NCBI RefSeq assembly: GCF_018991925.1
Contig: NW_024744462.1
Location: 164,001 to 228,000 of the forward strand
From: Homarus americanus
Lineage: Eukaryota; Arthropoda; Malacostraca; Decapoda; Nephropidae
Reading direction: 5' to 3'
DNA length: 64,000 nt
The notes beneath the pieces are model-generated. The model saw only the letters and a program-made list of their open reading frames with translations. It was not told the DNA's origin and searched no databases. This document shows positions 1-12,139 of the stretch, one piece after another (positions within the stretch are counted from its first letter, which is position 1; the number at the start of each line of letters is the position of its first letter). The translations under genes were made by a program, and so were the position numbers.

Positions 1-299
1 CATCATTTAACACTACAGGTGTGAATGACCAAAGTCAGTATATTACCCTCTCCCACCTGAGATAATTAACAGGTGTAAGAAATAGAATTGTACTTAAAAT
101 CTGTGTTTACCTGTAAGTGTCTTGAGCCCGTGTTCTCCCGTGTACACTACCTGATACCTCAACGTCTAGACTTGAGAGAGGAAAAATTAATTCATGTCTT
201 AGAACTTAAAATTGATGGATCTGGTCACTTGATATGTATTTGAACGAATATGGGATAATTTGTTGTCTAATTGGGTAGTTACTCGAATCAGAGACCGAT
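1..299. other. Unique AT-rich sequence
   Basis: No gene, splice-supported exon or repeat array was recognised. Confidence 0.5.
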
Positions 300-640
300 T
301 AGTAAATCACCTCCACCTCTTCACCTTCCTCCACCAGCCCCCATCCTCCATCTCCTCTTCACCTTCCATCACCCCCTTCCCCTTCCATCACCCCCTTCCC
401 CTTCCTCCACGCTTCACCTTCCTTCATTCCCTTCCCTTCCCTTACCAGTTCTCTTCCCCCACCAGCTCCCCCTTCCCTTCCCCACCAGCTCCCCTTCCTT
501 CTCCCACCAGCTCCCCTTCCCTTTCCCACCAGCTCCCTTCCTTCCCCCACCAGCTCCCCTTCCTTCCCCACCAGCTCCCCTTCCCTTCCCCACCAGCCCC
601 CATCGTCCATCAGCCCCCCCCTCATATTCGTCAACACTCA
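300..640. repeat. Pyrimidine-rich degenerate tandem repeat
   Basis: C/T-rich block built from imperfect copies of CACCAGCTCCCCTTCC and shorter CTTCC words. The open frames across it on both strands (Pro/Ser-rich and Gly/Glu-rich) are products of the repeat composition. Confidence 0.85.
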
Positions 641-1207
641 AGGGAGCTGCGTGGGACAAATGGCGACTCAGGCTAGGGATTTTTTCACCAGATTATAGAC
701 AAACCACGTCTTATTTCTCCCTAAATTCTCCCTAAAAGTATTATTCCTGGAAGAGATCAATATGACTCTGTGAATCGAGTATAATATTTCCCTGTAGTTT
801 TAGTAAAGCTCACAATTATGGGTTATTTAGTCTCTGATTGTGGAGTTGTCTTTCGATTTTTTAAGTCCGTCCAATGAGCGGTCTCTGTTGACCTGACTGA
901 TGGATGTTTTCTATAACGTCAGTTGTTAAATTTCGCGCCAGGATACAGTATATGGATGTCCTTCGTGTATGGGTTCCTACAGGATATATGGCTGTCCTTT
1001 ACGGATGAGTTCCTGTAGAATATTACGTAGATATCCTTTTGGATGGGTTCCTACAGGATATATAGATGTCCTTTTGTGTTTTGAGGAGTCCTTTAAGTGC
1101 ACGTGATGACCCTTGTAAGGTCAGGACTCCGGAAGAAGGAGGAGTAGCCCAGGTGATTACTCCACTGGCCTTCAAAAGTTTCCTTCAAGGCAGCTGTGAG
1201 GGCGTCT
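641..1207. other. Unique sequence with a three-copy degenerate repeat
   Basis: Mostly unique. From about 950 to 1075 a phrase around GGGTTCCTACAGGATATA recurs about three times at a spacing of roughly 46-55 bp with substitutions. No gene seen. Confidence 0.5.
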
Positions 1208-2087
1208 GATGTTGGCCTCTAGATGTATGATGTTGGCCTCTAGATGTATGATGTTAGCCTCTAGATGTATGATGTTGGCCTCTAGATGTATGATGTTAGC
1301 CTCTAGATGTATGATGTTGGCCTCTAGATGTATGATGTTGGCCTCTAGATGTATGATGTTGGCCTCTAGATGTATGATGTTAGCCTCTAGATGTATGATG
1401 TTGGCCTCTAGATGTATGATGTTGGCCTCTAGATGTCTGATGTTGGCCTCTAGATGTATGATGTTGGCCTCTAGATGTATGATGTTAGCCTCTAGATGTT
1501 TGATGTTGGCCTCTAGATGTATGATGTTGGCCTCTAGATGTATGATGTTGGCCTCTAGATGTATGATGTTGGCCTCTAGATGTATGATGTTGGCCTCTAG
1601 ATGTGTGATGTTGGCCTCTATGATGTTGGCCTCGTGTATGATGTTGGCCTCTAGATGTATGATGTTGGCCTCTAGACGTACGATGTTGGCCTCTAGATGT
1701 GATGTTGGCCTCTAGATGTATGATGTTGGCCTCTAGATGTATGATGTTGGCCTCTAGATGTATGATGTTGGCCTCTGATGTTAGCCTCTGGTTATATGAT
1801 GTTGGCCTCTAGATGTATGATGTTAGCCTCTAGATGTGATGATGTGGCCTCTAGATGTGTATAATGTTAGCCTCTAGATGTATGATGTTGGCCTCTAGAT
1901 GTATGATGTTGGCCTCTAGATGTTTGATGTTGGCCTCTAGTTATATGATGTTGGCCTCTAGATGTATGATGTTAGCCTCTAGATGTTTGATGTTGGCCTC
2001 TAGATGTATGATGTTGGCCTCTAGATGTATGATGTTGGCCTCTAGATGTATGATGTTAGCCTCTAGATATATGATGTTGGCCTCTAC
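1208..2087. repeat. 21-bp minisatellite, about 40 copies
   Basis: Head-to-tail array whose unit contains TTGGCCTCTAGATGTATG. Variants change GG to AG, or TAT to TTT or CTG, and a few units are shortened near 1618-1640, 1770-1800 and 1840-1860. Because 21 is a multiple of three, it reads as long Met-Leu-Ala-Ser-Arg-Cys repeats; no evidence supports a real protein. Confidence 0.97.
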
Positions 2088-2106
2088 TTATGTAATCTTG
2101 GCGTGG

Positions 2107-2470
2107 ACGTTACCTGGACGATAACCGGACAACACCTGGACGATAACCGAACAACACCTGGACGATAACCGGACAACACCTGGACGATAACCGAACAACA
2201 CCTGGACGATAACCGAACAACACCTGGACGATAACCGGACAACACCTGGACGATAACCGGACAACACCTGGACGATAACCGGACAACACCTGGACGATAA
2301 CCGGACAACACCTGGACGATAACCGGACAACACCTGGACAATAACCGAACAACACCTGGACGATAACCGAACAACACCTGGACGATAACCGAACAACACC
2401 TGGACGATAACCGAACAACACCTGGACGATAACCGAACAACACCTGGACGATAACCGGACATCACCTGGA
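2107..2470. repeat. 22-bp minisatellite, about 16 copies
   Basis: Very regular array with unit core ACCTGGACGATAACCG followed by GACAAC or AACAAC. The two unit types (CCGGACAAC and CCGAACAAC) fall in runs, which suggests block-wise expansion. All three minus-strand frames stay open because the unit lacks stops on that strand; these frames are shadows. Confidence 0.97.
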
Positions 2471-2759
2471 ACAAGAGCGGACAATAAACTGGTTGACAGG
2501 TATTGTTTGCGCAGGAAGTGTTGTGTTGTATACCAGTCGAACACCTGTCCATCAGAGGTCATTAAGAGAGAGATTATCCCCACTATAAACAGCGTCTACA
2601 CACACCTGCTCAACATAGTCATTATCTCTCTTGTGGGGTTTTTCTTGTCGTCTGTTCTTTATTAGTTTCTGTTGTTTAGATTTATTGTAATTTTCTTTTG
2701 TTTTATTTTCGTATTTTTGGGGATTTGTCTGTTTATCCACTTTCAATATTATCTCTAAT
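2471..2759. other. Unique AT-rich sequence
   Basis: No gene or repeat recognised. Confidence 0.5.
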
Positions 2760-3340
2760 TTGCTGTATTTTAGTTCTCCTTCTGCTCCTTTATCTTCCCC
2801 AATTTTTCCCCCTTCTGGCCCCTTAATTTCCTTTATTTATCCCCTCCTAGCCCTTATTTTCCCCTGCTTCCCACTACTTTTCCCCTACTGGTCCTTATTT
2901 TCCCCTACTCCTTCCCCCAAACCCTTAATTTCCCCTGCCCCTCCCCCTTACCCTTTATTCCATGTATTACTACCTTTCCTCTTGTAACCCTTCTCCCCTG
3001 TAGCCCTCCTCCTCCTCCCCTTGCACCTTCGAGACATCACTCTCGCTGTCTGGTTTATTGTCGTCAAAACCTTCATGTTACTGACCCGCCCCCTCCCCTA
3101 ATCCTCCTTACCCTCCCTCCTGCCCTCCCCCCCTCCACTCCTGTCCTTCCCCCCCACCCCTGCCCCTTCCCCCTCAGCTACCTGCCCACTAGCACCCCCC
3201 TCCCCCCCCAATTCCTGCCCTTCATCCGGCTCCTTAACCCTCTCCCTTAACTCATCCCCCCTCCCTCCCCTATCCCCAACTCACATCACCTCCTCCCCGA
3301 CTTATACCCCCCTCCCTTCCCCTCCCCAAGCGAGTCATAA
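2760..3340. repeat. Pyrimidine-rich (C/T) tract
   Basis: About 580 bp dominated by C and T on the plus strand, with CCCCT, CCCTT and CCTCC words and no fixed period. Confidence 0.8.
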
Positions 3341-4643
3341 CCTCACCCTATGAATGGAAGTCCTGATGACATACTGTAGACGTTGTAGTTCCTGAGATCC
3401 CCGCCAGGTGTCAGCAATACAGCCTTTGATTATAGTGTTCAATTTACTCCCTTACGACTTCTTGTACTTATTTACTTACTTGTTTACTTAATTACTTACT
3501 TGTTTAATGACTGTTTTTGTTAGGTACTTAGTTATTTAGTTTATTTAGTTATATTCTACGGGATGGTTCAGTGCCCTCTTGGTCATCTGTTCAGCGTCTT
3601 GTGTGATGTAAGTCTTATCTTTTGGCTACCAGACTGTTCAGTGTTTTGTTTATTGAATTATTTAAGTCCAGAGGAGGTTTAGAAGGTAATAATCTCCCCT
3701 AATTATTATTGATCCCTTGTATAGAAGATTATTAGACGAAGTTATCAATAATTTTCGGGTATAATTTTTTTTCTTTCGCCGAACTCGAACGCTCATTTGT
3801 TTACCCAACCACAACATGGCGGTCATCGTAAATAAACCCTGTACCTCATTTTCTCAAGGGATATTTTATAACCAATGGAATAATACTTTTTCCCCCCTAA
3901 AAGTATTTATTTTTATTTTTTGTCCACTTGTCCTTAAACCCTCAGGCGAAAGGATGAATTAGTCGATATTAGTGTCCATTCAATCATAATTTTTTTTTTT
4001 TGTGTGTGTCCTTCGGAATAACTCGAATGCTCCTTTGTTTACCTGGTAGGATGGGGATGGGGGAATGGGGTGGTGGCGGGGAGGGGTGAAGTTAGGGGAA
4101 GAATATGAAGGGAATTAATAAAAAAAATCCCCACCACAGTAATCTCAGATCATAAATAGCAAATAACTAGTTTCTGTTTCACTCTTGAAGTTTACCGTCC
4201 AAGCTGAGACGGCGTATTACTCTCCCCCTCTTCCTCCCTCCTACACACCCCCCTACTACATCTCCTCTTCAGCCCCCTTCCCTCTCCCTCTCCCTTCCTC
4301 CCCCAACTCCTGTGACGTGGATCACCGGCCCCCAATTCAGAAATCACCAAAATACTCGCAGAAAATGTACAACCACTGGTATAATATATAATTTCCAGTC
4401 CCTGTTATTTCTGTCGGATTATAAAACAAATTGTGGTTCTTGTGGCTGTAATAGAGGATCGTTCTGCGGCTTGCTACAATATCCCCCCTCCCAAACACAG
4501 GAGATAGTAAGCCATAATTACATCTGGGGGGAAGGGAGGAGAACGTGTAGACCCCTGACTGTGGGAGGGAGAGGGAAGAGGCAGGAGAGTAGAAGGTGAT
4601 AGAGACAAAAATCCATCTTTGTAACTCATTGATAGTGTGCAAA

Positions 4644-4648
<5 letters not shown>
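3341..4648. other. Unique AT-rich DNA with a dispersed short duplication
   Basis: A poly-T stretch followed by AACTCGAA(C/T)GCTC(A/C)TTTG and TTTACC occurs twice, at about 3782-3808 and 4021-4047. Each copy ends in a forkhead-like TTGTTTAC word. The rest has no recognisable gene; 4210-4310 is C/T-rich. Confidence 0.5.

Positions 4649-4727
<79 letters not shown>
4649..4727. repeat. (CT)n microsatellite
   Basis: Uninterrupted CT dinucleotide run of about 79 bp. Confidence 0.98.
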
Positions 4728-4729
<2 letters not shown>

Positions 4730-5001
4730 CACAGGCTTATTACTGCAGTTTAAGACAGTTTATCACAAGACTTTAATACATTAGGGGGTTATGTCAGGTG
4801 TTTGAAGCTGTGTGTGTGTGTGTGTGTGTGTAAAAAGGGACATTTCTACAATATCTATGGGTCTAATAATCCCTACCTTACCTTCCACAGTACATACACC
4901 TAAACCTATCCTTGCGTCTTTGCCGTAAATTCAGGGATTCTAAGTTAGCATGTTACTTGATATTTAGGTCCCATGAACACACTGTAAACGTCTGCTCTAA
5001 A

Positions 5002-5002
<1 letters not shown>

Positions 5003-5090
<88 letters not shown>
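5003..5090. repeat. (CA)n microsatellite
   Basis: Uninterrupted CA run of about 88 bp. A shorter (GT)n lies at about 4808-4831. Confidence 0.98.
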
Positions 5091-5092
<2 letters not shown>

Positions 5093-5714
5093 ACCCTCTG
5101 ATATGACCCCTTAACACGCTTTCCACAGCTCTGTAAGTCTTGATATTCCTGCAACACACCACAAGGTAACTGGATTCCCCCCTCTTCCCCTCCCCTCTTC
5201 CCCTCCCCCCTCCTCCCTCCCCCTTCCTCCCCCTTCTATATTTTACATGTTAAATATACGTAAATGACTAAGCATACACTACCAACAAAACAAACACAGG
5301 TAAGTTAGTGAATGATTAGTTTAGGTCAGGAGGTAGGGGTGGTGGTGGGGGGGAGGGCTCTGGTACCAAGATAGATAGACAGATAGATATTCATTCATTT
5401 ATTCAGTAAAATTGTCATAGAACTTCACATTAATTCAGCATATATAATTCGCTCCAAAAACTATCTGTACTTGGGGTGATCGATGAATTTCAGAATGAAC
5501 ACTGTGACACTCCTGTTGTCTCGGTAGGGTTGTCAAAAACCTTCGTCTTCCTTGTCATGTTGTCTCACATAAAATAGTAATGATACTTTTTCTAGGACAG
5601 TACGTCAGCATTACAGGTAGTTCAGGTATGCAAAATATATATAGGTAGGATGTATAAACGATGTATATAGACAATACAGTAAAACAAGTATATAGAGACT
5701 GTGGGTATAGAAAC

Positions 5715-5770
<56 letters not shown>

Positions 5771-6010
5771 GGCCCATGTCTGTGTCCTTCCCTCTATGGG
5801 GTAAAACACTATCATCAAGTCAGTCAGGTTCAGTAAGTAATATGTTGACCAACGGAGCCGAAAATCACAAATATTTCATCACTAAGTTTCGTTTGTGTGG
5901 ATTTTACATATATTATTTCCTTCTCAAAGTATAATGATTTATTTTATCATGACATTGTATTCTTACCTTGTTCAGTCGATCCTAATAGAGCTCGTTGTGT
6001 AGTTTAGTAG
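5091..6010. other. Unique AT-rich DNA with (CA)n at 5718-5764
   Basis: C/T-rich at 5175-5235, otherwise AT-rich. Contains a short GATA/GACA patch near 5370-5390 and a 47-bp (CA)n. No gene recognised. Confidence 0.5.
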
Positions 6011-6450
6011 TTAAGTCAATAATGGCATGGCTCAGTCAATAATGGTATAGTCTCAGTCGTTCATGGTATAGATCAGTCGTTCATTGTATAGCTCAGTCGT
6101 TCATGGTATAGCTCAGTCGTTCATGGTATAGCACTCTCCGTGGCTCGTTCAATTCAGGTACATGTATAACCATTTTGTATCGCTAAATCGATCTTCTCAT
6201 GACACCTTTTGCATAATTTAGTCTATTGTGGTATAGCTTTTTATCCTCGTAGCTCATTCACTCCTGGTATAGCATTTACAGAGCACTGAATAACTCAGCA
6301 GTCGGTCATGGTATAACATTTTCCATAGTTCATCGCTACTGCTTCAATGCTTTACATAGCTCACACCATCCTGACATAGCACTTTACATAGCTCACTCCA
6401 CCCTTGCACAGCATTTTACATAGCTCAATTGTGATCCACATTCAACACGC
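6011..6450. repeat. Degenerate about 19-20 bp tandem repeat
   Basis: Copies of a phrase like GTATAGCTCAGTCGTTCATG are clear at 6040-6140. They decay into ACATAGCTCA/TTTTACATAGCTC variants up to about 6430, consistent with an old array with a young homogenised core. Confidence 0.75.
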
Positions 6451-6599
6451 AGGGAAGAATATGTTTGTTTTGCTTCGCCTGGCGTTGGTAAATACCCACC
6501 CTGGCGTAAGTTATGACAGTTTAAGTGTAGGAGCTGAAGCACTTAATTGATTCTGATGGCTTCTTGCATGAACGTTTTCCGAGCGTGTGTGTTTTACCT

Positions 6600-6775
6600 G
6601 AGGAGAGGTGGGGTGGGGGTGAGAGGAGAGAGGGAGGGAGGAGAGGGGTGAGGAGAGAGAGAGAGAGAGAAGAAAAGGGGATGTCGGGAAGAAGAGGGAT
6701 GGAGAGGGGGAGGGAGAACAGAGAGGGGGTATCGGGAAAAGGAGAGAGAGGAGAGGGGGATGATGTCAGAGAGAA

Positions 6776-6829
<54 letters not shown>
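6600..6829. repeat. Purine-rich tract ending in (GA)n
   Basis: G/A-only or nearly so, with a perfect (GA)n at about 6781-6829. The Arg/Glu and Ser/Leu frames here are repeat shadows. Confidence 0.9.
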
Positions 6830-6832
<3 letters not shown>

Positions 6833-6834
6833 GA

Positions 6835-6976
6835 GTGTTGCCGTGGTTGTAGTTGTTATTGCCTTGGATGCAAATGTTATTAACGTTGTTGTAGTTATTA
6901 TTAACGTGGTTGGAGTTATTATTCCCGTAGTTGTAGTTATTAATACCGTAGTTGTTATTGCTGCCGTGATTGTGGC

Positions 6977-7016
<40 letters not shown>
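6835..7016. repeat. Degenerate GTT/ATT array and (ATC)n
   Basis: Repeats around GTAGTTGTAGTTATTATTA at roughly 24-bp spacing, followed by a perfect ATC trinucleotide run at about 6977-7016. Confidence 0.85.
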
Positions 7017-8065
7017 GCTGTTATTGTTGCCCCCCTCCTGGCACATACTGGATGAAAGGTTATGATAATCTGGTTAATAATAATTGGCAGCCATAAAAGT
7101 GACGGTAAAATTTGGTCAATGGAGAATCAAAGTATTAGTTGGTCGTGTAGGTGGCGAGTGTACCATTAATCTCAGTCGTAATTGAAATTAATTATTGTCA
7201 TTTGAATGTTGTTTTAATACTAGTTTTTTGTTTTTTTTAATCTGGGGTTTAGTTTTATTTTTAACGATGGGTAAACACCTGTTGAAACTGATTAATTAAT
7301 TATTTGCATCGAGAACACCTGTTGAAATTATTTAGTTATTTGAACTAGGAGTAATTTTTTTGGATTATTTTGATTAATTTAGTTGGGGATTATTATTATT
7401 TTTTTTATTTCATCAATTATGTGGAATGAAAACACCTGTTGATAATTAACTATATGAGTTAAAATCACCTCCTTGAAATAATCGAAGACTATATAATCTG
7501 AATATTGTTTTAACTTCTGTGTATTGTGAATTGATTAAGATTATTACCAGTTCAGTATCATATCAACTTTTATTTATTTTATTTTGGTTTATTATTTTAC
7601 TGTTTTAACTTTTTCCTCCTATTTTATTTTATTTTATATTATTATTTTTTATTTCCTTTACTTTATTTTTTCATTACATTTACACACGTCAGATGACAAC
7701 AACAATACATACGATACCTACCGGGCCAACACAGCTCTCGTACCTGACTTCATAAATTGCTGTGCTGGTCTTCTCTCGTACCTGTTATTACATCCGCCAA
7801 CAATTAACCATAACTGCTATATATATATTTTTTTCCTCAATGCTTTTTCCCGGCCATTATCACACACCCAGCCGCTGTTGAGTCCGGGAGATAATATTAC
7901 CTGGGTTATAATCACTCAATGTAGCGAGTAGTTCTGTAATGGTATGCATGATATGGAATTCTTGTTGATCGTACCAGGATGTGATTTAATGTTATGGTAT
8001 GTGAGTGAATTTTTTTCCCAGGATGGACGTGACTGTGGGGGGTGGGAGGTGGGATGGGGATGGTG
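7017..8065. other. Unique AT-rich DNA
   Basis: Strongly AT-rich with long T runs. The phrase AACACCTGTTGA(A/T)A recurs at about 7275, 7312 and 7430. No gene recognised. Confidence 0.5.
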
Positions 8066-8128
<63 letters not shown>

Positions 8129-8202
8129 TAAGTTTAGAGACAATTGTGAGATATTTGCTGATTCATCTGTCACATAAGACACGCTTGAACACACACACAC
8201 AC

Positions 8203-8284
<82 letters not shown>
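8066..8284. repeat. Inverted pair of (GT)n and (CA)n microsatellites
   Basis: About 62 bp of (GT)n (8066-8127) is followed, after about 60 bp of unique sequence, by about 95 bp of (CA)n with one CGCA interruption (8189-8284). The two arms are complementary and could form a large hairpin. Confidence 0.97.
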
Positions 8285-8286
<2 letters not shown>

Positions 8287-8391
8287 CTTCTCCTCACAAA
8301 CTCCCCTTACACCCACCTCCCACTCTCCACCCTCCCTTCTCGTGTTAATCTGAGGTGGTCATGAGCCATAAAATCTGTAGTACATATTCAG

Positions 8392-8590
8392 GTGAGCCGC
8401 AAAGAAAGCCAGGTATCCAATGAAGATGGAGCATGTTATTTGTGGCGAAGCGTCATAATAACACGGCGATCAAACACCAAAACCACTTCAGCCCAGGATC
8501 CATTCAGCGTGTGTCGTCATTTCCGCCCGCTATTTCCGCGTAACATGATTGTGGTGGCGAGGATCATTGGGAGGATATTAAATAGCCTGA
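8392..8590. other. Complex non-repetitive island
   Basis: About 200 bp of high-complexity, CpG-containing sequence between a microsatellite and a C/T tract. It includes words such as GGCGAAGCGTCATAATAACA and TATTTCCGCGTAACATGATT. An open plus-strand frame crosses it but runs into the C/T tract with no domain. It could be a conserved non-coding element or an exon remnant. Confidence 0.3.
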
Positions 8591-8619
8591 AGAGTGTGTC
8601 TGTGTGTGTGTCAGGGTCT

Positions 8620-8875
8620 AGCCCCCTCTCTCTCCTCACCCCTCCTCCTGCTCCTCTCTTTCTCTATATATATACCCCTCTTCACCCCCTCTCTCTCTCT
8701 CTCTCCCCCCTCTTGCCCCCCTCTCTCTCTCTCTCCCCCTCTTCCCCCCCCTCTCTCTCTCTCCCCCTCTTCCCGTCCTCTCTTTCTCTCTCTCTACCCT
8801 ATCCTTTACCGCACCTCCTCCACCCCTCTGTACCCCCCCTCCCTCATTCTCTTCCACCCTCCCTTTTTTCACCTC
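8620..8875. repeat. Pyrimidine-rich tract
   Basis: CT/CCCCTCTT-rich block with several short (CT)n runs. Confidence 0.9.
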
Positions 8876-8880
8876 ATGTC

Positions 8881-9640
8881 TCCAGCTGAGGAGTCAAAGT
8901 GATGGAGGCCTCAGTTGACAGCCGCCAACCATAGTGGATGTATAAAAGGTTGGTCATATTGGTTATTGTTGATGTTTGTGAAGCCATTTTGGAACCTTAT
9001 TTATTTTTTTAGATTTTTTACGCGTGTCATTGTTATTGTTGTTATTTGATGAAGGTGATTGATTTTGTTGATTCTTTTTTTTTTTTTGGAGGGATGGAGA
9101 TTATAACGCACCTTTAATGTTACAGGCAAAAAACAATTAGGCTGAACCATCACGCCTTTGAAAAACACATCACCATTTGAAACCACATCACCTCTGCCTC
9201 ACAAAACCACCCCAAGTAGAACAAACCATCCTAGAGAAAAACTTTTGACCTCAGCCCTACCCATCCCACCCACCTCACCCCCAGACCCCACCTCACCCCG
9301 ACCCCACCCACCCCACCCCACCCCGACCCCACCCCACCCCACCCCACCACTTGCCCCCACACACACACTTACACCGACCCGACCCCGACCCCATCCCGCC
9401 ACCTCTCTTTACAGCGCACGGCTTCACTCCTTCAAAGATTCGAACCTTTTGAACTCAATCTAACAGAGGTGAACCAGGTCTTGAGATCCATACAGTGTCG
9501 AGATAACTATAAGATTCTTCAATATATTATCGTCATTCCTCCTCAACATCACGTACCATGACCAAAAACTGTTATCTCATTCCAGCGTGTGAATGTAATG
9601 TTGAATGGGCAATGAAGCTTCGTGTTATTAATGTTGGTCT
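8881..9640. other. Unique DNA with a CCCCA-rich patch
   Basis: 9240-9400 is built of CCCCAC/CCCCGACC words (Pro/His/Thr-reading). The rest is unique without a recognisable gene. Confidence 0.5.
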
Positions 9641-9915
9641 CGCAGGCACCAAGGGAGAGGGTGAGGTGAGGTGGGTGGAAGGGGTGGCGTTGGGTAGGGG
9701 TGTAGGGGAGGTGTGAGGAAGAGGGGTGAGGTAAAGGGGTGGCGTTGGGTAGGGGTGTAAGGAGTGAGGAGAAAGAGAGTGAGGTAAAGGGTATTGGCGT
9801 TGGAGTAGAAGTGTAGGGGAAATTGAGGAAGAGGTGGCGTGGGGGAGGTGAGAGTAAAGAGGTGACGTGGGGAGGGTAACATGGGGAGGGGTAACATGGG
9901 GGAGGGGGGGGGAAG
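9641..9915. repeat. Purine-rich degenerate tandem repeat
   Basis: Contains recurring GGGGTGGCGTTGGGTAGGGG and GAGGTAAAGGG words at roughly 50-60 bp spacing. Confidence 0.8.
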
Positions 9916-10049
9916 AACAACCTGGTGGGAAAAATTATCTTACTATGGATAACTATTGAATATACAGTATATCTTGATATATTTCAGGTATATCCATGTT
10001 GTTAAAGGTACTTAATTTCAGAATATATCCAGGTTAATTATATCCAGTG

Positions 10050-10300
10050 ACTTTAGTGAGAGGAGGGGAGAGTGAGAGAGAGAAGGTGAGAGAGTGAAAG
10101 AAAATGACGGGGAGAATGAGAGAGTGAGAGTAGGGGAAAGAGAGAGAGAGAGAGAGATTGAGAGAGAGAGAGAATGACAGACAGACAGACTGACTGTAAA
10201 TGAGAAACAGCAGAAGGGAGAATGTAAAAAAAAGACGATAAAAAAGAGACAAGAGACAGACATAGAGAGAGACATAGAGGGAGGGGGGAGAGAAAGAGAC
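10050..10300. repeat. Purine-rich tract with GA and GACA runs
   Basis: G/A-rich on the plus strand; Ser/Leu-rich minus-strand frames are shadows. Confidence 0.85.
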
Positions 10301-10459
10301 CGTATCACTCATTGCACGGCTACACACCTGTACTCACCTGGTGGATCATCAACAAAGGAGAAAGATACCTGGCTGGTTCAAGACAATACCGAGAATGGCG
10401 ACATACAACTCATCAGCCAAAACTCTACACGGATTTATTGATGACTTTCCTTTGTAGGG

Positions 10460-10697
10460 GTCGTGTTATGATATCGCCTCTATGTGCTAGGGATATAAGG
10501 TTCGTTTTACCAGGCTCGCAAACCCACGAACCTAAAGTGGACGTGTTATGGTATTATCGACTCTATGTGCTGATGATGTAAGGGTTATTTTACCAGGTCT
10601 AAACCCACGAACGTATAGGTCTTTTGTTATGGTATTATCGACTCTATGTGCTGGTGATTTAAGGGTAGTTTTACCAGAAATTGCAATCCCACGAACC
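10460..10697. repeat. About 82-bp tandem repeat, three diverged copies
   Basis: Copies begin near 10462, 10543 and 10625 at GTTATGGTATTATCGACTCT-type sequence. All share TTTTACCAG and CCCACGAAC blocks. The first copy is the most diverged. Confidence 0.8.
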
Positions 10698-11127
10698 TTG
10701 AATCTTTACTTTAACCTAATTTAACCTTACTTTAGTTATCGTAAATTAACCTAACCTAAAATATCTAAAGTAAATTACGCTTATCTAACCGTCAATTTGC
10801 TTCGCGGGATTTTATTCGGTTTACTGTCCGTTGGGATATTATGTGAGGGTGATTTTTTCCTGTTTTTTTCCCTCGTGGTTTTTGTTCACTAGGGTTTTTT
10901 TCTGCTTGGTTTTATCCGACGATTTTTGCTGTTTTTCGGTTTTTATTTATTTATTTTATTTTTTTGTTCTTTTGTATCCACTGGGATTTTCGTTTAGGTT
11001 TTCCCCACTGATTTTTTCCCCCACATTTTCCCCGCCTTTTCCCCAACATTTTTTCCCGATGTTTTTTTTTCCCGTAGGCTTTATGTCCACCGGGATTTTC
11101 TCTGTTGGGTTTTTGTGCCGGAAGCGA
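10698..11127. other. Unique T-rich sequence
   Basis: Begins with degenerate TTAACCTAA words (10710-10760), then is rich in TTTT and TTTTCCC runs. The open frame entering the 27-bp array is not supported as a gene. Confidence 0.5.
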
Positions 11128-11370
11128 GGAGTATGGGATGTGTTCAGGTGTGCTGGAGTATGGGATGTGTTCAGGTGTGCTGGAGTATGGGATGTGTACA
11201 GGTGTGCTGGAGTATGGGATGTGTTCAGGTGTGCTGGAGTATGGGATGTGTTCAGGTGTGCTGGAGTATGGGATGTGTTCAGGTGTGCTGGAGTATGGGA
11301 TGTGTACAGGTGCTGGGTATGGGATGTGTTCAGGTGTGCTGGAGTATGGGATGTGTTCAGGTGTGCTGGA
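11128..11370. repeat. 27-bp minisatellite, about 9 copies
   Basis: Unit contains GAGTATGGGATGTGTTCAGG then TGTGCTG. One copy is shortened near 11310. Being a multiple of three, it leaves several frames open as artefacts. Confidence 0.97.
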
Positions 11371-11469
11371 GACGTTGTGTGTGGAACCGAGTCACGGAAG
11401 TTTATGTTTGATAGATGTGTAGTACCCGAGTACACAGGAAGCTGAGACCAAGTGTGTGTAATTTAATGG

Positions 11470-11525
11470 TCGTGTGTGGGTGTAAGGGGTGTGTGTGTGT
11501 GGGTGTCAGGTGTCGTTCCCAGTGG

Positions 11526-11614
<89 letters not shown>

Positions 11615-11690
11615 TGTGTCGCGTGTGTGTGTGTGTGTGTGTGTGTAAGGTGTGTATGTGTGTGTGTGTGTGTGTGCCACTTGATACCAA
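11470..11690. repeat. Interrupted (GT)n microsatellite
   Basis: GT runs separated by GGTAGT, GGGTGTGTCGC and AAGGTGTA interruptions. Confidence 0.95.
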
Positions 11691-12139
11691 GAATTTTAAT
11701 TTAACGCCAAACTGCAGTCATCAGTGCTTGGCTATCCAGGTGTTGACAAATGCACTACTTCTCCCAGGATGAACGCCAACGTATTACTTACCCATCCATA
11801 AATTTATAACATATCCAGGTGATGTATTGCTTTTCCCTAGGACGAACACAGATAAAATTACAATCATCAACACCTGACAATGACAAATACTCCATAAATT
11901 AAACTTTTTTGGGTGGATAAGATTATTAACTTTTGTTTTTATATATGTGGGTGGAGTAAATTATAGTCTATATAATTATCAATATATTTTGTTTTGATTT
12001 AAATCAGTTGTGGTCTTGTCTGGCGTGTTAATACATTGACTCATATTTTCAAGGTTTATTGAGAAAGTGTGTTGTTTTCTCAGAGTTGAACACCTGGTAC
12101 AGACGTCATTCCTCGTTGTCGTAACCTTTGAATATGACT
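11691..12139. other. Unique AT-rich DNA
   Basis: No gene or array recognised. Confidence 0.5.

Noticed and set aside
1209..2124. MLASRC-repeat frames (168 and 89 codons)
   Set aside because: A 21-bp minisatellite without stops; unit-length breaks disrupt the frame between the two parts and nothing else suggests coding.
2088..2583. CRISPR-like regular spacing at 2107-2470 and in the other 22-30 bp arrays
   Set aside because: Units are directly contiguous with no unique spacers, and the DNA is clearly eukaryotic.
4953..5162. Open frames reading HTHTHT, VCVCVC, SLSLSL or RERERE at this and many similar sites
   Set aside because: They are direct translations of CA/GT and CT/GA microsatellites, open on both strands, with no splice or start context.
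9415..9460. GGTTCGAATC on the minus strand as a tRNA T-arm
   Set aside because: The flanking bases do not pair into a proper T stem and no other tRNA arms are present.
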